This document shows, piece after piece, positions 53,593 through 63,009 of a stretch of DNA of 64,000 bases; positions within the stretch are counted from its first letter, which is position 1; every line of letters begins with the position of its first letter. This stretch comes from Polyangium spumosum. GTDB taxonomy: Bacteria > Myxococcota_A > Polyangia > Polyangiales > Polyangiaceae. Made by a program: the position numbers and the translations under genes. The notes under the pieces are model-generated. The model had not been told where the DNA came from. It ran no database searches and saw nothing but the letters and a program-made list of their open reading frames with translations. The DNA lies in NCBI RefSeq assembly GCF_009649845.1, contig NZ_WJIE01000006.1, positions 372,001-436,000 on the forward strand. The letters run 5' to 3'.

Positions 53593-54804
53593 ATGCTCGG
53601 ACGACGGCGTTGGGTGATGGCAATCGTGGCCCTCGGCGCGAGCGCGCTGGGGCTCACCGCGTGCACCCCGAAAGACGCGCCGCAGAAGGACGCCGCCGGC
53701 AAGGATCCGAGCGCGCCCGCGGCCCTCGAGCCCTGGAAGGTCGGCGCGTACCTGAGCCTGTCCGGCGCCGAGACGCAGTTCGGCATCGAGACCAAGGAGG
53801 GCATCGAGCTCGCGGTCTTCGAGGTCAACAAGAAGGGCGGCGCGAAGGGCCGGCCGGTGAAGGTCCTCTACGAGGACAACAAGTCGAACCCGCAGGAGAC
53901 GAACAACAAGGTCCTGCAGCTCGTCACGCGGGACAAGGTCGTCGCGCTGCTCGGCGAGGTCGCCTCCTCGCGCTCCACGATCGGCGGCATCGTGGCGAAC
54001 AAGCACAAGGTCCCGATGATCACCTCGAGCGCGACGGCGCCGGAGGTCACGCAGATCGGGCCCTTCGTCTTCCGCGTCTGCTTCACCGACGACATCCAGG
54101 GCCAGATGGGCGCCGAGTTCGTGGTGAAGACCATGGGCAAGAAGCGCATCGGCATGCTCTTCGCCTCGGACGACGTCTACTCCTCGGGCCTCGCCTCGCA
54201 GTTCCGCGAGGCGGCGAAGAAGCTCGGCGGCGAGATCGTCGTGGAGAAGAGCTTCATCAAGACCGAGACGAACTTCACGACGTACATCAACGAGATCCGC
54301 GACGCGAAGCCCGACCTCGTCTACGCGCCGATCTACTACAACGCGATGGTCCCGATCGCGCGCCAGGCGAAGGCCGCGGGTCTGCCGGGCAGCACGTTCG
54401 TCGGCGGCGACGGCTGGGACGCCGAGACGCTGCTCGTGGACGCGGGCGAGGAGATGGAGGGCGCGTACTTCACGAACCACTACGCGCCCGACGTGCCCTG
54501 GCCCCACGCGCAGGCCTTCCTCAAGGCCTACAAGGAGCGCTTCAAGCGCGACCCGTCGAGCCTCGCGTCGCTCGGCTACGACTCGGCCATGCTCCTCTTC
54601 GACGCCATGGGCCGCGCCAAGGGCGACACGCCCGAGGCCATCCGCGACGCGATCGCCGAGACCAGGGACTTCCAGGGCGCGACGGGCACGATCACCATCG
54701 ACCCGAGCCGCAACGCGGACAAATCCATCGTGATCGTCCAGATCAAGAACAAGAAGTTCACCTACTTCGCGACGGTGAACGACAAGGCGGCGGCGAAGCC
54801 CTGA
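53593..54804 (+). CDS. livK: branched-chain amino acid ABC transporter substrate-binding lipoprotein
   Basis: A 403-residue periplasmic binding lipoprotein (signal MAIVALGASALGLTAC). Type I fold as in LivK/LivJ: KVGAYLSLSGAETQFGIETK, KVLYEDNKSNPQETNNKV, VPMITSSATAPEVTQIGPFV and RVCFTDDIQGQMGAEF. It should bind a branched-chain amino acid, amide or urea. GAGGAG lies 6 bases before ATG 53593. The permease livH follows; livM, livG and livF do not. Confidence 0.9.
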   Translation: MLGRRRWVMAIVALGASALGLTACTPKDAPQKDAAGKDPSAPAALEPWKVGAYLSLSGAETQFGIETKEGIELAVFEVNKKGGAKGRPVKVLYEDNKSNPQETNNKVLQLVTRDKVVALLGEVASSRSTIGGIVANKHKVPMITSSATAPEVTQIGPFVFRVCFTDDIQGQMGAEFVVKTMGKKRIGMLFASDDVYSSGLASQFREAAKKLGGEIVVEKSFIKTETNFTTYINEIRDAKPDLVYAPIYYNAMVPIARQAKAAGLPGSTFVGGDGWDAETLLVDAGEEMEGAYFTNHYAPDVPWPHAQAFLKAYKERFKRDPSSLASLGYDSAMLLFDAMGRAKGDTPEAIRDAIAETRDFQGATGTITIDPSRNADKSIVIVQIKNKKFTYFATVNDKAAAKP

Positions 54805-54817
54805 GGCGCGAGGTCGA

Positions 54818-55714
54818 GTGAACGCCATGGCCATGAAGATCCTCAACGCCCTCATCACGGGCCTCGCGCAGGGGTCGATGATCGCGCTCGTGGCCCTCGG
54901 CTACACGATGGTCTACGGCATCCTGAAGCTCATCAACTTCGCCCACAGCGAGGTCTTCATGATGGGCGCCTTCATCGGCTTCTTCGCCATCACGGCCATC
55001 GGCGGCAAGGACGCGCCGCTCATCGCCGGCGTGGGCGGGACGCTGCTCGCCATGGCCTTCGCGGGCCTGCTCGGCATGCTCGTCGAGAAGGTCGCCTACG
55101 CGCCGCTGCGCACGCGCGGCAAGGGCAAGGCGAACAGCCGCATCACCCCGCTCGTCACGGCGCTCGGCATGAGCGTGCTCTTGCAGAACCTCGCGCAGCT
55201 CCTCTTCACCGCGCAGTACCGCGGCTACCCGCAGCTCTTGCCGATCGAGCACACGCGCAAGGTCATCTTCATCTCGGCCTTCTCCGTGATGGTCGCGCTT
55301 CAGTTCCTCGTGCACAAAACCTGGATGGGCAAAGCGATGCGCGCCCTCAGCGTGAACATCGAGGCCGCGCGCCTCATGGGCATCCGCACGAGCCGGGTCA
55401 TCTCGATCACCTTCATCGTGGGCTCGATGCTCGCCGCGCTCGGCGCCGTCCTCTACTGCCTCGATCAGTCGCAGGTGTATCCGACGATGGGCGTGGTGAT
55501 CGGCACGCGCGCCTTCGTCGCGGCCGTCATCGGCGGCATCGGCAACATCCCGGGCGCGATGCTCGGCGGCCTGCTCATCGGCATCATCGGCGAGATGACC
55601 AAGCTCACGGCGTACTCCGGCCTGCAGGATGTCCTGGTCTTCACGGCTCTCATCGCCGTGTTGCTCGTCAAGCCGACGGGCCTGCTCGGAAAAGCCTCGA
55701 TCGAGAAGGTTTAG
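54818..55714 (+). CDS. livH: branched-chain amino acid ABC transporter permease LivH
   Basis: A 298-residue inner-membrane permease with about eight helices. Family motifs: GLAQGSMIALVALGYTMVYG and ILKLINFAHSEVFMMGAF, then AVIGGIGNIPGAMLGGLLIG. The start is GTG 54818 or ATG 54827 (MAMK); the latter has GAGGTCGAG 8-16 bases upstream. It pairs with the livK-like gene. Transport needs LivM and ATPases, which must be encoded elsewhere. Confidence 0.92.
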   Translation: MNAMAMKILNALITGLAQGSMIALVALGYTMVYGILKLINFAHSEVFMMGAFIGFFAITAIGGKDAPLIAGVGGTLLAMAFAGLLGMLVEKVAYAPLRTRGKGKANSRITPLVTALGMSVLLQNLAQLLFTAQYRGYPQLLPIEHTRKVIFISAFSVMVALQFLVHKTWMGKAMRALSVNIEAARLMGIRTSRVISITFIVGSMLAALGAVLYCLDQSQVYPTMGVVIGTRAFVAAVIGGIGNIPGAMLGGLLIGIIGEMTKLTAYSGLQDVLVFTALIAVLLVKPTGLLGKASIEKV

Positions 55715-55766
55715 GCGCGGCGGGCCCTGACCGACGGGCCGCTTGCGTTATATCCTGGAGGCCATG

Positions 55767-56339
55767 ATGCGGCGCTTGATCCTCGCCTCCGCCTTCGTCC
55801 TCGGCGCATGCGCGCCGGGCGCCCCGGCCAACTGGGCCCGCGGCGGCGCGATGCTCGACGTGCCCCGCGCCCGCTGGGTCGTCGGCTCGTCGGTCGTCGA
55901 CGTCCATCCGAACGGGCGCGTCACGATCAACGACAGCGAAGAGCTCACCGTCGACCGCGGCGGACGCGTCTACGACCCGAACAACGAGCCCGTCGCGTTG
56001 CTCGAGCCCGGCGGCAAGCTCGTCGGCCCCGGCGACAAGCTGCTCGGCAACGTGGGCATCCTGCACGCCTCGCAGGGCGACGAGCCCCACGCCTGGCTCA
56101 GCGTCCTGCCCACGGGGGAGGTCGTCCGTTACGAGGGCGACGGCTCGCGCAGCTCGCTCGGCGTCTGGATCGGCTGCAACCAGAACTACCTGCAGCACCA
56201 GACGTGTACGCTCGTCAGCCATTTGCTCACGCCCCGCATCATCGCGCGGACGCAGAACATGAACGGCTACATGCCCCGGGGCCTCGGCTGGGGCCCCGGG
56301 TACATGCCCGGCATGGGCTTCGGCATGCCCTGGCGGTGA
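55767..56339 (+). CDS. hypothetical lipoprotein
   Basis: A 190-residue protein with a lipoprotein signal (MRRLILASAFVLGAC, lipobox LGAC). The mature part has beta-strand-like repeats with small turns: VVDVHPNGRVTINDSEELTV, VDRGGRVYDPNNEPVALLEP and PGDKLLGNVGILHA. It ends in a Gly/Met/Pro-rich tail. The TGGAGG at 55755-55760 is 6 bases before ATG 55767. I do not recognise the family. It is convergent with sdhB. Confidence 0.75.
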   Translation: MRRLILASAFVLGACAPGAPANWARGGAMLDVPRARWVVGSSVVDVHPNGRVTINDSEELTVDRGGRVYDPNNEPVALLEPGGKLVGPGDKLLGNVGILHASQGDEPHAWLSVLPTGEVVRYEGDGSRSSLGVWIGCNQNYLQHQTCTLVSHLLTPRIIARTQNMNGYMPRGLGWGPGYMPGMGFGMPWR

Positions 56340-56352
56340 GCGGCGGCTCGCC

Positions 56353-57141
56353 CTACTTCAACAACCAGCCGAACAGCAGCCGCTTCGTCGCGTCCCGCGA
56401 CACCTGCGCGATCGAATCGACGAGCGGGATCTCCTTCGGACAAACCTCCACGCAGTTCTGCGACTTGCCGCAGTCCTGCACGCCGCCCTCGCCCATGACC
56501 GTCTCGAGCCGCGCGTTTTTGTGCAGCGCCCCCGACGGGTGCATGTTGAAGAGCCGCACCAGGTTCAGCGCGAACGGCCCGACGAACTGCGTCGAATCGT
56601 TGTACTGCGGGCAAGCCTCGACGCAGCACCCGCACGTCATGCAGCGCGACAGCGGGTAACGCTCCTGCTGCGCCTCGGGTGACTCGCGTGGACCCGGGCC
56701 GAGCTCGTGCGTCCCGTCGATGTCGATCCAGGCCTTCACCTTCTTCATGTCGTGGAACATGCGCTCGCGATCGACGATGAGGTCCCGCACGAGCGGGAAC
56801 TTCGTCATCGGCTCGACCGTGATCACCTCGCCGTTCGGCGCGATCTGGTCCACGAGCGCCGAGCACGCCTGACGCACGCGGCCGTTGATGATCATCGTGC
56901 AGGCGCCGCAGACCTCTTCGAGGCACGACGACTCCCACACCACGGGCGCGACGTCCTTGCCGTCGACCGTGCGTGGCTCCTTCTGCACCTGCTGCAGCGC
57001 GCTGATCACGTTCATCTGCGGCAGGTAGGGGACCTTGAACTCCTCGTACCGCTTCGTCTCCGGGAGATCCGGCCCGTCCTGGCGCTTGACGCGCAGATGC
57101 ACGAGACGCCCGGTGCCCTTCGTCGTGTCGCTGTTCGCCAT
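56353..57141 (-). CDS. sdhB: succinate dehydrogenase iron-sulphur subunit
   Basis: A 262-residue subunit carrying the [2Fe-2S] cluster (SSCLEEVCGACTMIINGR) and the [4Fe-4S]/[3Fe-4S] ligands (LSRCMTCGCCVEACP and CGKSQNCVEVCPKEIP). It passes electrons from SdhA to the quinone site in SdhC. ATG 57141 starts 2 bp after the sdhA stop; an in-frame TTG at 57147 is also possible. It is the last gene of sdhCAB. Confidence 0.95.
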   Translation of the reverse strand: MANSDTTKGTGRLVHLRVKRQDGPDLPETKRYEEFKVPYLPQMNVISALQQVQKEPRTVDGKDVAPVVWESSCLEEVCGACTMIINGRVRQACSALVDQIAPNGEVITVEPMTKFPLVRDLIVDRERMFHDMKKVKAWIDIDGTHELGPGPRESPEAQQERYPLSRCMTCGCCVEACPQYNDSTQFVGPFALNLVRLFNMHPSGALHKNARLETVMGEGGVQDCGKSQNCVEVCPKEIPLVDSIAQVSRDATKRLLFGWLLK

Positions 57142-57143
57142 GG

Positions 57144-59183
57144 TCAAACGCTCTTCTGCTGCTCGGCGGCAGCCGGCTGTTGCGTGATCTTCCCGGTCGC
57201 GGCCGCGCTCGCCGCGCCGGCCTGCTCGTACTTGCGTTCACGCGGCGCGACGAGGCTCGCGTCGACCGCGTCCGTCACGTGGACCGGCTGCCCGGCGCAC
57301 GTGTAGTCGAACTCCCGGACGAACTTCACCGCGCCCTTCTGCTCGTGCTTCGCGAGCGTCGTGCGCATCCAGTCGGCGTCGTTGCGCTTCGGGAACGCGG
57401 GCTTGTAGTGCGCGCCGCGCGACTCGTCGCGGTTCTTCGCGCCCTCGGCGATCACGCGCGCGAGGACGAGCATGTTCTCGAGGTGCCGGACGAACTGCGC
57501 GCCCTGGTTCGCGCGCAGCGAGCCGTCGGGGCAGGCGACCTTCTTCACGCGCTCGTCGAGCTCGCCGATCTTCGTGATCACCCCGTCGAGCGTCGCGTTG
57601 TCGCGCTCGATCGTGACGTCGCGCAGCATCATGTCGCCGAGCTCCTGGTGGAGCTTGTAGGGGTTCTCGGCGCTCTTCGCGTCCTGGTTCTGCTTCAGGA
57701 TGCGCTCGTAGTCCTCCTGGCAGCGCTTCTCGGCCTTCTCGAAGATCGATTTCGGCAGGTCGAACGCGCTCTTCGCGAGGCTCTTCTGGTAACTCGCGAC
57801 CGAGGGGCCCGTGACCATGCCGCCGTAGATGCACGAGAGCAGCGAGTTCGCGCCGAGCCGGTTCGCCCCGTGGTACTGGTAGTCGACCTCGCCCACCGCG
57901 TAGAGCCCGGGGATGTTCGTCGCGTGGTTGCGCGGCGAGCCGGCCTTGATCGATCCGCGCGCGTCCCTCTCGAAGTCGACCCACAGGCCGCCCATCGAGT
58001 AGTGCACGGAGGGGAAGACCTTCATCGGGTTGTGGTAGGGGTCGGTCCCGGCGAACTTCTCGTAGATCTCGAGGATACCCGCGAGCTTCGCGCGCAGGAA
58101 CTTCTCGTCCTTGTGCGTGAGGTCGAGGTAGACCTCGTTCTCGTTCTTGCCCGTCTTCGGGTTGAAGACGCCGCGCTTCTCGTGGAAACACGTCTTGAAG
58201 ATGGCGCGGGAGGCGATGTCGCGGGGCACGAGGTTGCCGTAGCCCGGGTACATGCGCTCGAGGATGTAGTCGCGCTCCCGCTCGGGGATCTCCTTCGGGT
58301 TGCGCTGATCCTTCGGGTCCTTCGGCACCCACACGCGGCCGCCCTCGCCGCGCGCGCTCTCCGAGATGAGGCGGAGTTTGTCCGCTCCCGGGATCGCCGT
58401 CGGGTGCACCTGGATGAACTCGCCGTTCGCGTAGACCGCGCCCTGCTGGTAGACCGTCGCGGCCGCCGTGCCCGTGCAGATCACGCTCATCGTGGAGCGG
58501 CCGAAGACGATGCCGTTGCCCCCCGTGGCGAGCACGACGGCGTCGCCCTGGAAGTACTTGATCTGCATCGTCTTGAGGTCCTGCGCGACGCAGCCGACGC
58601 AGGTGCCGCTGTCGTCGAGCACCGCGTGCAGGAAGTCCCAGAACTCGAACTTGCGGACCATCTTCTCGCCCGGGATGGCCACGCCGTGCTCGTCGACGAC
58701 GTCCTGGATCTCGTAGCGGCGCACCTGCTCGTCGAGGGCGTAGAGGAGCTGCTGGCCCGTCGTCGCGCCCGCGAACGCGGTGCGGTGGAAGAGCGTGCCG
58801 CCGAAGCGGCGGAAGTCGAGCAGGCCCTCGGGCGTGCGGTTGAAGGGCACGCCCATGCGGTCGAGCATGAACACGATGCCCGGCGCCGCCTCGGCCATGC
58901 CCTTCACGGGCGGCTGGTTCGCCAGGAAGTCGCCGCCGTAGGCCGTCTCTTCGAGGTGGATCTGCGGGCTGTCGCCCTCGCCCTTGGTGTTGACGGAGGC
59001 GTTGATGCCGCCCTGCGCGCACACCGAGTGCGAGCGCTTCACCGGGACGAGCGAGATGAGGTCCACCGGGACCTTCGCCTCGCAGAGCTTGATCACCGTC
59101 ATGAGGCCCGCGAGGCCTCCGCCGACGACGACCACCCTTCGGACCTTGCTCCCCTCGCCCCGGTTCGTGCTTTTCGCAGCCAT
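57144..59183 (-). CDS. sdhA: succinate dehydrogenase flavoprotein subunit
   Basis: A 679-residue catalytic subunit that oxidises succinate to fumarate. FAD site VVVVGGGLAGLMTVIKLCEA; the covalent-flavin His region SHSVCAQGGINASVN; and active-site segments such as HPTAIPGADKLRLISESARG and NRLGANSLLSCIYGG are visible. The C-terminal half shows the expected Lys/Arg-rich helical domain. Closer in plan to the Bacillus/Wolinella-type enzyme with a single cytochrome b subunit. Start ATG 59183. Confidence 0.95.
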   Translation of the reverse strand: MAAKSTNRGEGSKVRRVVVVGGGLAGLMTVIKLCEAKVPVDLISLVPVKRSHSVCAQGGINASVNTKGEGDSPQIHLEETAYGGDFLANQPPVKGMAEAAPGIVFMLDRMGVPFNRTPEGLLDFRRFGGTLFHRTAFAGATTGQQLLYALDEQVRRYEIQDVVDEHGVAIPGEKMVRKFEFWDFLHAVLDDSGTCVGCVAQDLKTMQIKYFQGDAVVLATGGNGIVFGRSTMSVICTGTAAATVYQQGAVYANGEFIQVHPTAIPGADKLRLISESARGEGGRVWVPKDPKDQRNPKEIPERERDYILERMYPGYGNLVPRDIASRAIFKTCFHEKRGVFNPKTGKNENEVYLDLTHKDEKFLRAKLAGILEIYEKFAGTDPYHNPMKVFPSVHYSMGGLWVDFERDARGSIKAGSPRNHATNIPGLYAVGEVDYQYHGANRLGANSLLSCIYGGMVTGPSVASYQKSLAKSAFDLPKSIFEKAEKRCQEDYERILKQNQDAKSAENPYKLHQELGDMMLRDVTIERDNATLDGVITKIGELDERVKKVACPDGSLRANQGAQFVRHLENMLVLARVIAEGAKNRDESRGAHYKPAFPKRNDADWMRTTLAKHEQKGAVKFVREFDYTCAGQPVHVTDAVDASLVAPRERKYEQAGAASAAATGKITQQPAAAEQQKSV

Positions 59184-59194
59184 GGCTCAGTACC

Positions 59195-59980
59195 TCACTC
59201 GATGACCGGCCCGACGGAGACGGGCTTCTGCGTTTGCTGGAGGATGTCGGCGCACGTGCGCGCGCCCGACGTTTCCTTCCTGCCGAAAATCATGTCCTGC
59301 ACGCTCTGGCCCGTGGCGAAGTAGATCGCCGTGTTCGCGCCGAGCAAGAAGATCGCCACGCCGAGCACGCCGAAGACGGCCGCCGCCATCTGCTGCGAGC
59401 GGCGCGACACCGTCACGCCCCACGAGAAGCAGAAGCCCCAGAGCCCGTTCGCGAAGTGGAAGACACACGCCGCGATGCCGAGCACGTAGAGCAAACCCAC
59501 GACCGGGATGCCCTTCACCGTGGCCGACATGTTCTGGCAGAGCGCGGGGTAGAACTGCTCGGGCGCCATCTTGCCCACGAGCTTCTTGCCCCAGTACTCG
59601 TAGAGGTGGAACGCGATGAACGCGAAGGCCATGAGGCCTGTCACGCGCTGGAGCGTGAAGGCCCAGTTGCGCGTGGTCTTGTACTTCGAGACGTTGTACT
59701 TCGCGTCGAGCGCGAGCTTGACCCCGTAACCCGCGTGGAAAAGCAGGGGCAGGAGGATCAGCCCCCACTCGAGCACCGGCAGGTACGGCGTGTGGGTGAT
59801 CTCCGAGACGGCCTTGTCGAAGGGCTCCTGTCCCTGGAGCGCCTTGGCGTTCGTCCACAGGTGGAACACCATGAAGGCGCCGACGGGCGCGACGCCCGTG
59901 AGCGAGTGCAACTTGCGCAGGAGAAACGCGCGGCGGTTCTGCGCGAAGAGGGATTGATCGGCCAGCGCTGCTTCGGACAC
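59195..59980 (-). CDS. sdhC: succinate dehydrogenase cytochrome b558 subunit
   Basis: A 261-residue integral membrane protein with five helices. Haem-ligand His occur in GAFMVFHLWTNAKAL, LLPLLFHAGYGVKLA, AFIAFHLYEYWGK and ACVFHFANGLWGFCF. This is the di-haem, single-anchor type, matching the lack of a separate sdhD. The GTG start at 59980 has GAGGAG 5 bases upstream. First gene of the operon; its promoter lies in the short gap before the divergent gene at 60018. Confidence 0.92.
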   Translation of the reverse strand: MSEAALADQSLFAQNRRAFLLRKLHSLTGVAPVGAFMVFHLWTNAKALQGQEPFDKAVSEITHTPYLPVLEWGLILLPLLFHAGYGVKLALDAKYNVSKYKTTRNWAFTLQRVTGLMAFAFIAFHLYEYWGKKLVGKMAPEQFYPALCQNMSATVKGIPVVGLLYVLGIAACVFHFANGLWGFCFSWGVTVSRRSQQMAAAVFGVLGVAIFLLGANTAIYFATGQSVQDMIFGRKETSGARTCADILQQTQKPVSVGPVIE

Positions 59981-60017
59981 GAATGCTCCTCGTCGTCTTG
60001 CGGGCGACCGGCGATGT

Positions 60018-61829
60018 ATGAAACTCTGGCCAGGACGTCAAGGTAAGGTGGCGCGATCTTCAGGCAATTCGCTCGGCCGCTCGATCCGGGCTCTCGCAGC
60101 GTTCGCCGTCGCGCTGGCGTGCGCCTCCGCGTGTGATGGATCGCGTACCATCGTCGTCGCCCCCACCGTGCCGCTCTCGTCGTCGATCGAGGCGCAGACC
60201 GAGCTGCGGGGCATCGAGGCCTCGTTCGCGCAGTCGAGCCGAGCCGAGCGCCTCGCCCTCGAAAAACGCCTGCTCGCCTTCCAGAAGCGCTTCCCCGAGG
60301 ACGCGCTCGGCCCCGTGGCCGACGTGATGCTCGCCTGGATCGCGCTCGAGCGAGGCGACCTCGGCCGCGCCACGGAGCTCGCGTCCCGCGCCGAGAAGCA
60401 GACGGACCTCCTCGGCACGACCGCGGAGCTCGCCCGCATGATCCAGGGCGCCGCGCTGCGTCGATCGGGCAAGGCCGAGGCCGCGCTGGGCAAGCTCTTG
60501 CCGCTGCTCGGCAAGCTCCTCGACCCGCACGCCCGGACGTTCTTGAACGAGGAGACGACCGCGAGCGCGATCGGCGCCAAGCACCACGGCCAGGCGATCG
60601 AGCTGATGCTGGTGTGGCTGCACGAGGCCTCGTTCGAGGAGCGGTCCGAGGTGCGCGCGAAGCTCGCCGAGCTCGTCGCGAGCATCCCGCCGGACGCGCT
60701 CACGCCGATCCTCGAGGAGCGCCGCAAGAAGTACCCCGAGCCGCAGAGCGAGGAGCTCGAGGTGCAGAAGGCGCTCGTCGCGCGGCTCTCGGACGCGGCG
60801 ATCTCGGCGCACGATCAGAAGCTCGCGGGCAGGCTGCTCGGGTCGGCGATGCCGCTGCTCGGGACGGGCGCCGACGAGATCGCCGAGCTCGCGCAGGGCG
60901 CGGGTGGCGCGCGCGTCGAGGCGCCCACGCTCGGCCTGGTGCTGCCGACGCGTAGCCTCGAGGCGCGGCGGCGGGGCACGCAGGTCGTGAGCGGCGTGAT
61001 GTTCGGCCTGGGGCTGCCGGGGTCGAAGGCGCGGCTCGTGACGCGGGACGATCTCGGCCGGGACACGGGCATCGAGGACGCGCTCGAGGGCCTCGGCGCG
61101 GACGGGGCGGCGATCGTGATCGCGGGCGTCGACCGGGAGGAGGCGACGATCGCGGCGAAGTTCGCGGCGCGCGAGTCGATCCCGGTGTTGCTCTTGCATC
61201 CGCCCGCGCCCGACGTGGCCGACTCGCCGTTCGTGTTCGTGATCGGCGAGGAGCCCGAGCGGGTGCGCAAGGCGCTCGTGGGTGTGCTGCCGTCGAAGGG
61301 ACAAACGGTGTGGATCGGCGACAAGGGCAGCGTGGACATGGCGCAGGAGGAGGCGTTCGAGTGCACGCGCCTGCCGCCGTCGTGGCGCGGCATCGGGGGC
61401 GCGGCGGTCTACGGGAGCTGCGTATCGGACGTGCTGCTCGCGACGGCGGGGACGAGCGTGAAGGTGGCGGTGGGGCTCGACCTCGGCGGGGTGAGCTTGC
61501 CGCAGGGCACGCTGGCGGCGACGGCGGGGGCGTATCCGATCGACCCGAAGGCGCCGTCGCCATCGTCGATCGCGGAGTGGATGCGCCTGCACCCGGACCC
61601 GCCGAGCCTGTGGGCGGGGCTCGGTCGTGACGCAGCGGTGCTCGCGTGGGTGGGCGTGGAGGGATTGCCCACGCAGGGGACGCGTGACCCGAAAGAGGTG
61701 AAGAGTCGGCGGGAGCAGGCGGCGGCGGCGCTGGCGGCGGCGACGCGGGAATTGTGGACGACGGAGGCGAAAGGGTTTGGCGGGGAACGGAGGATGCCGC
61801 GGGGGATTTTGGTGCGGGAGGTGAGGTGA
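60018..61829 (+). CDS. lipoprotein with TPR-like and periplasmic-binding domains (LpoA-like)
   Basis: A 603-residue lipoprotein (signal IRALAAFAVALACASAC). Residues about 60-280 are helical TPR-like repeats; from about 300 on lies a type I periplasmic-binding fold (LGLVLPTRSLEARRRGTQVV, GADGAAIVIAGVDREEATIA, IPVLLLHPPAPDVADSPFVF). This layout recalls LpoA, which activates penicillin-binding protein 1A, though the N-terminal part is weak evidence. The start may be ATG 60018 or GTG 60048; the divergent sdhC start is only 37 or 67 bp away. Confidence 0.72.
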   Translation: MKLWPGRQGKVARSSGNSLGRSIRALAAFAVALACASACDGSRTIVVAPTVPLSSSIEAQTELRGIEASFAQSSRAERLALEKRLLAFQKRFPEDALGPVADVMLAWIALERGDLGRATELASRAEKQTDLLGTTAELARMIQGAALRRSGKAEAALGKLLPLLGKLLDPHARTFLNEETTASAIGAKHHGQAIELMLVWLHEASFEERSEVRAKLAELVASIPPDALTPILEERRKKYPEPQSEELEVQKALVARLSDAAISAHDQKLAGRLLGSAMPLLGTGADEIAELAQGAGGARVEAPTLGLVLPTRSLEARRRGTQVVSGVMFGLGLPGSKARLVTRDDLGRDTGIEDALEGLGADGAAIVIAGVDREEATIAAKFAARESIPVLLLHPPAPDVADSPFVFVIGEEPERVRKALVGVLPSKGQTVWIGDKGSVDMAQEEAFECTRLPPSWRGIGGAAVYGSCVSDVLLATAGTSVKVAVGLDLGGVSLPQGTLAATAGAYPIDPKAPSPSSIAEWMRLHPDPPSLWAGLGRDAAVLAWVGVEGLPTQGTRDPKEVKSRREQAAAALAAATRELWTTEAKGFGGERRMPRGILVREVR

Positions 61830-61839
61830 GAGCGTCTGC

Positions 61840-62874
61840 TCAAAAGCAGGCGCCGTAGCCGATGAAGCACGAGCCCCAGCCGGCCTGTACCATGGCGTTC
61901 GCCTCCTGTTGCGAGCAAGCTGCGTAGGACTGTGTGATCCCGTTGCCGCCACCACAGGAGATACAGTAATAGTAAATGGCGCCGCAGTCATACGGGCATG
62001 AGCTGCACGTCTCACCCCGGTGGGTTTCACAGCTCCAGTTGCCGCACACCGGGCCGCAGGCGCCGCAATCCAGCGAGCAGGTCGAGCAGGTCTCGTCGTT
62101 GTCGCAGGTGCCATTGCCGCACCAGGTGCACGCTCCACAGTCCTGGGAGCAGGTCGAGCAGGTCTCGTTGTTGTCGCAGGCGCCGTTGCCGCAGCAGCTC
62201 CCGCAATCGCCGGGGCAGCTCGAGCAGGTCTCGCCGGTATCGCAGACCTTGTTCCAACAACCGATGTTTCCCGACGCGTAGAGGTGCCGCGCGTATTGCA
62301 TCGCGGGGCCGACGCCATTCACGGTCTGCCAGGGGGAATAAGTCGTCACGGCTCCATAGGCATCCGTGAACGTGCCCCCGAAGTTGCCGGCCCGGTAGCT
62401 CGCGACGAAGTGGTTCCACTTGCCAATGCAAGTCTTGCTATAGGGGAAATAGTTCGTCTGCCAGATCCGACAATACGCGTTGAGATCCACGGTCTGGCCG
62501 CTGCTCGAATGGTGCGCGAAGCAGATCCGGTTGCCTTGCAGGTTCGGCTGATCATGGAGAATGAGGAGCAGCGGGCTGTCGTAACACGAGATGGTCCCGA
62601 GCGCCTGCGCCGCCTCGCCCACGTTCTCCTCGTCGCCTTGCGCCTCGACGTCCGGAGCGGGCATCGCCGGGTACATGACCTCGGCCAAGGTGAGCTCGCG
62701 GGTGTACACCTTCTCCGACCCGTCCTCCTGGAACACGACGACGGTCTCGGTGAAGACCTCGCCCTCCGCCGCGCCCTCGACCGGATCGGCGACCTCCGCC
62801 GCGCAGCCGAAAAATCCCGCCGAGCACAGAACCAAAGCCGTCGCTTGCTTGAACAAGGCACATCCCTCCGTCAC
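61840..62874 (-). CDS. Cys-rich repeat lipoprotein with crystallin/I36-like domain
   Basis: A 344-residue exported protein. The signal peptide ends in a lipobox (ALVLCSAGFFGC), followed by an acidic linker. A domain with LLILHDQPNLQGNRICF and WNHFVASYRAGNFGGTFTD is like beta/gamma-crystallin or I36 inhibitor folds. Four Cys repeats follow of the type CGNGxCDNxETCSTCSxDCG (for example CGNGTCDNDETCSTCSLDCG), typical of exported myxobacterial proteins. GTG 62874 has GGAGGGG 6 bases upstream; an earlier in-frame start at 63006 lacks one. Function unknown. Confidence 0.78.
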   Translation of the reverse strand: MTEGCALFKQATALVLCSAGFFGCAAEVADPVEGAAEGEVFTETVVVFQEDGSEKVYTRELTLAEVMYPAMPAPDVEAQGDEENVGEAAQALGTISCYDSPLLLILHDQPNLQGNRICFAHHSSSGQTVDLNAYCRIWQTNYFPYSKTCIGKWNHFVASYRAGNFGGTFTDAYGAVTTYSPWQTVNGVGPAMQYARHLYASGNIGCWNKVCDTGETCSSCPGDCGSCCGNGACDNNETCSTCSQDCGACTWCGNGTCDNDETCSTCSLDCGACGPVCGNWSCETHRGETCSSCPYDCGAIYYYCISCGGGNGITQSYAACSQQEANAMVQAGWGSCFIGYGACF

Positions 62875-63009
62875 GTTTGGCCCCTCCAAGAGCAGCGTTC
62901 GTGCCCAGCTCGAAATGTGGAGATTCGCGGGCTCTCCCGCCTTCCGGCGGCGCACGCCCGCGGGCCGCACGCGGGCGGTCCCACCGACGTCACACGCGAG
63001 GGACACGCC

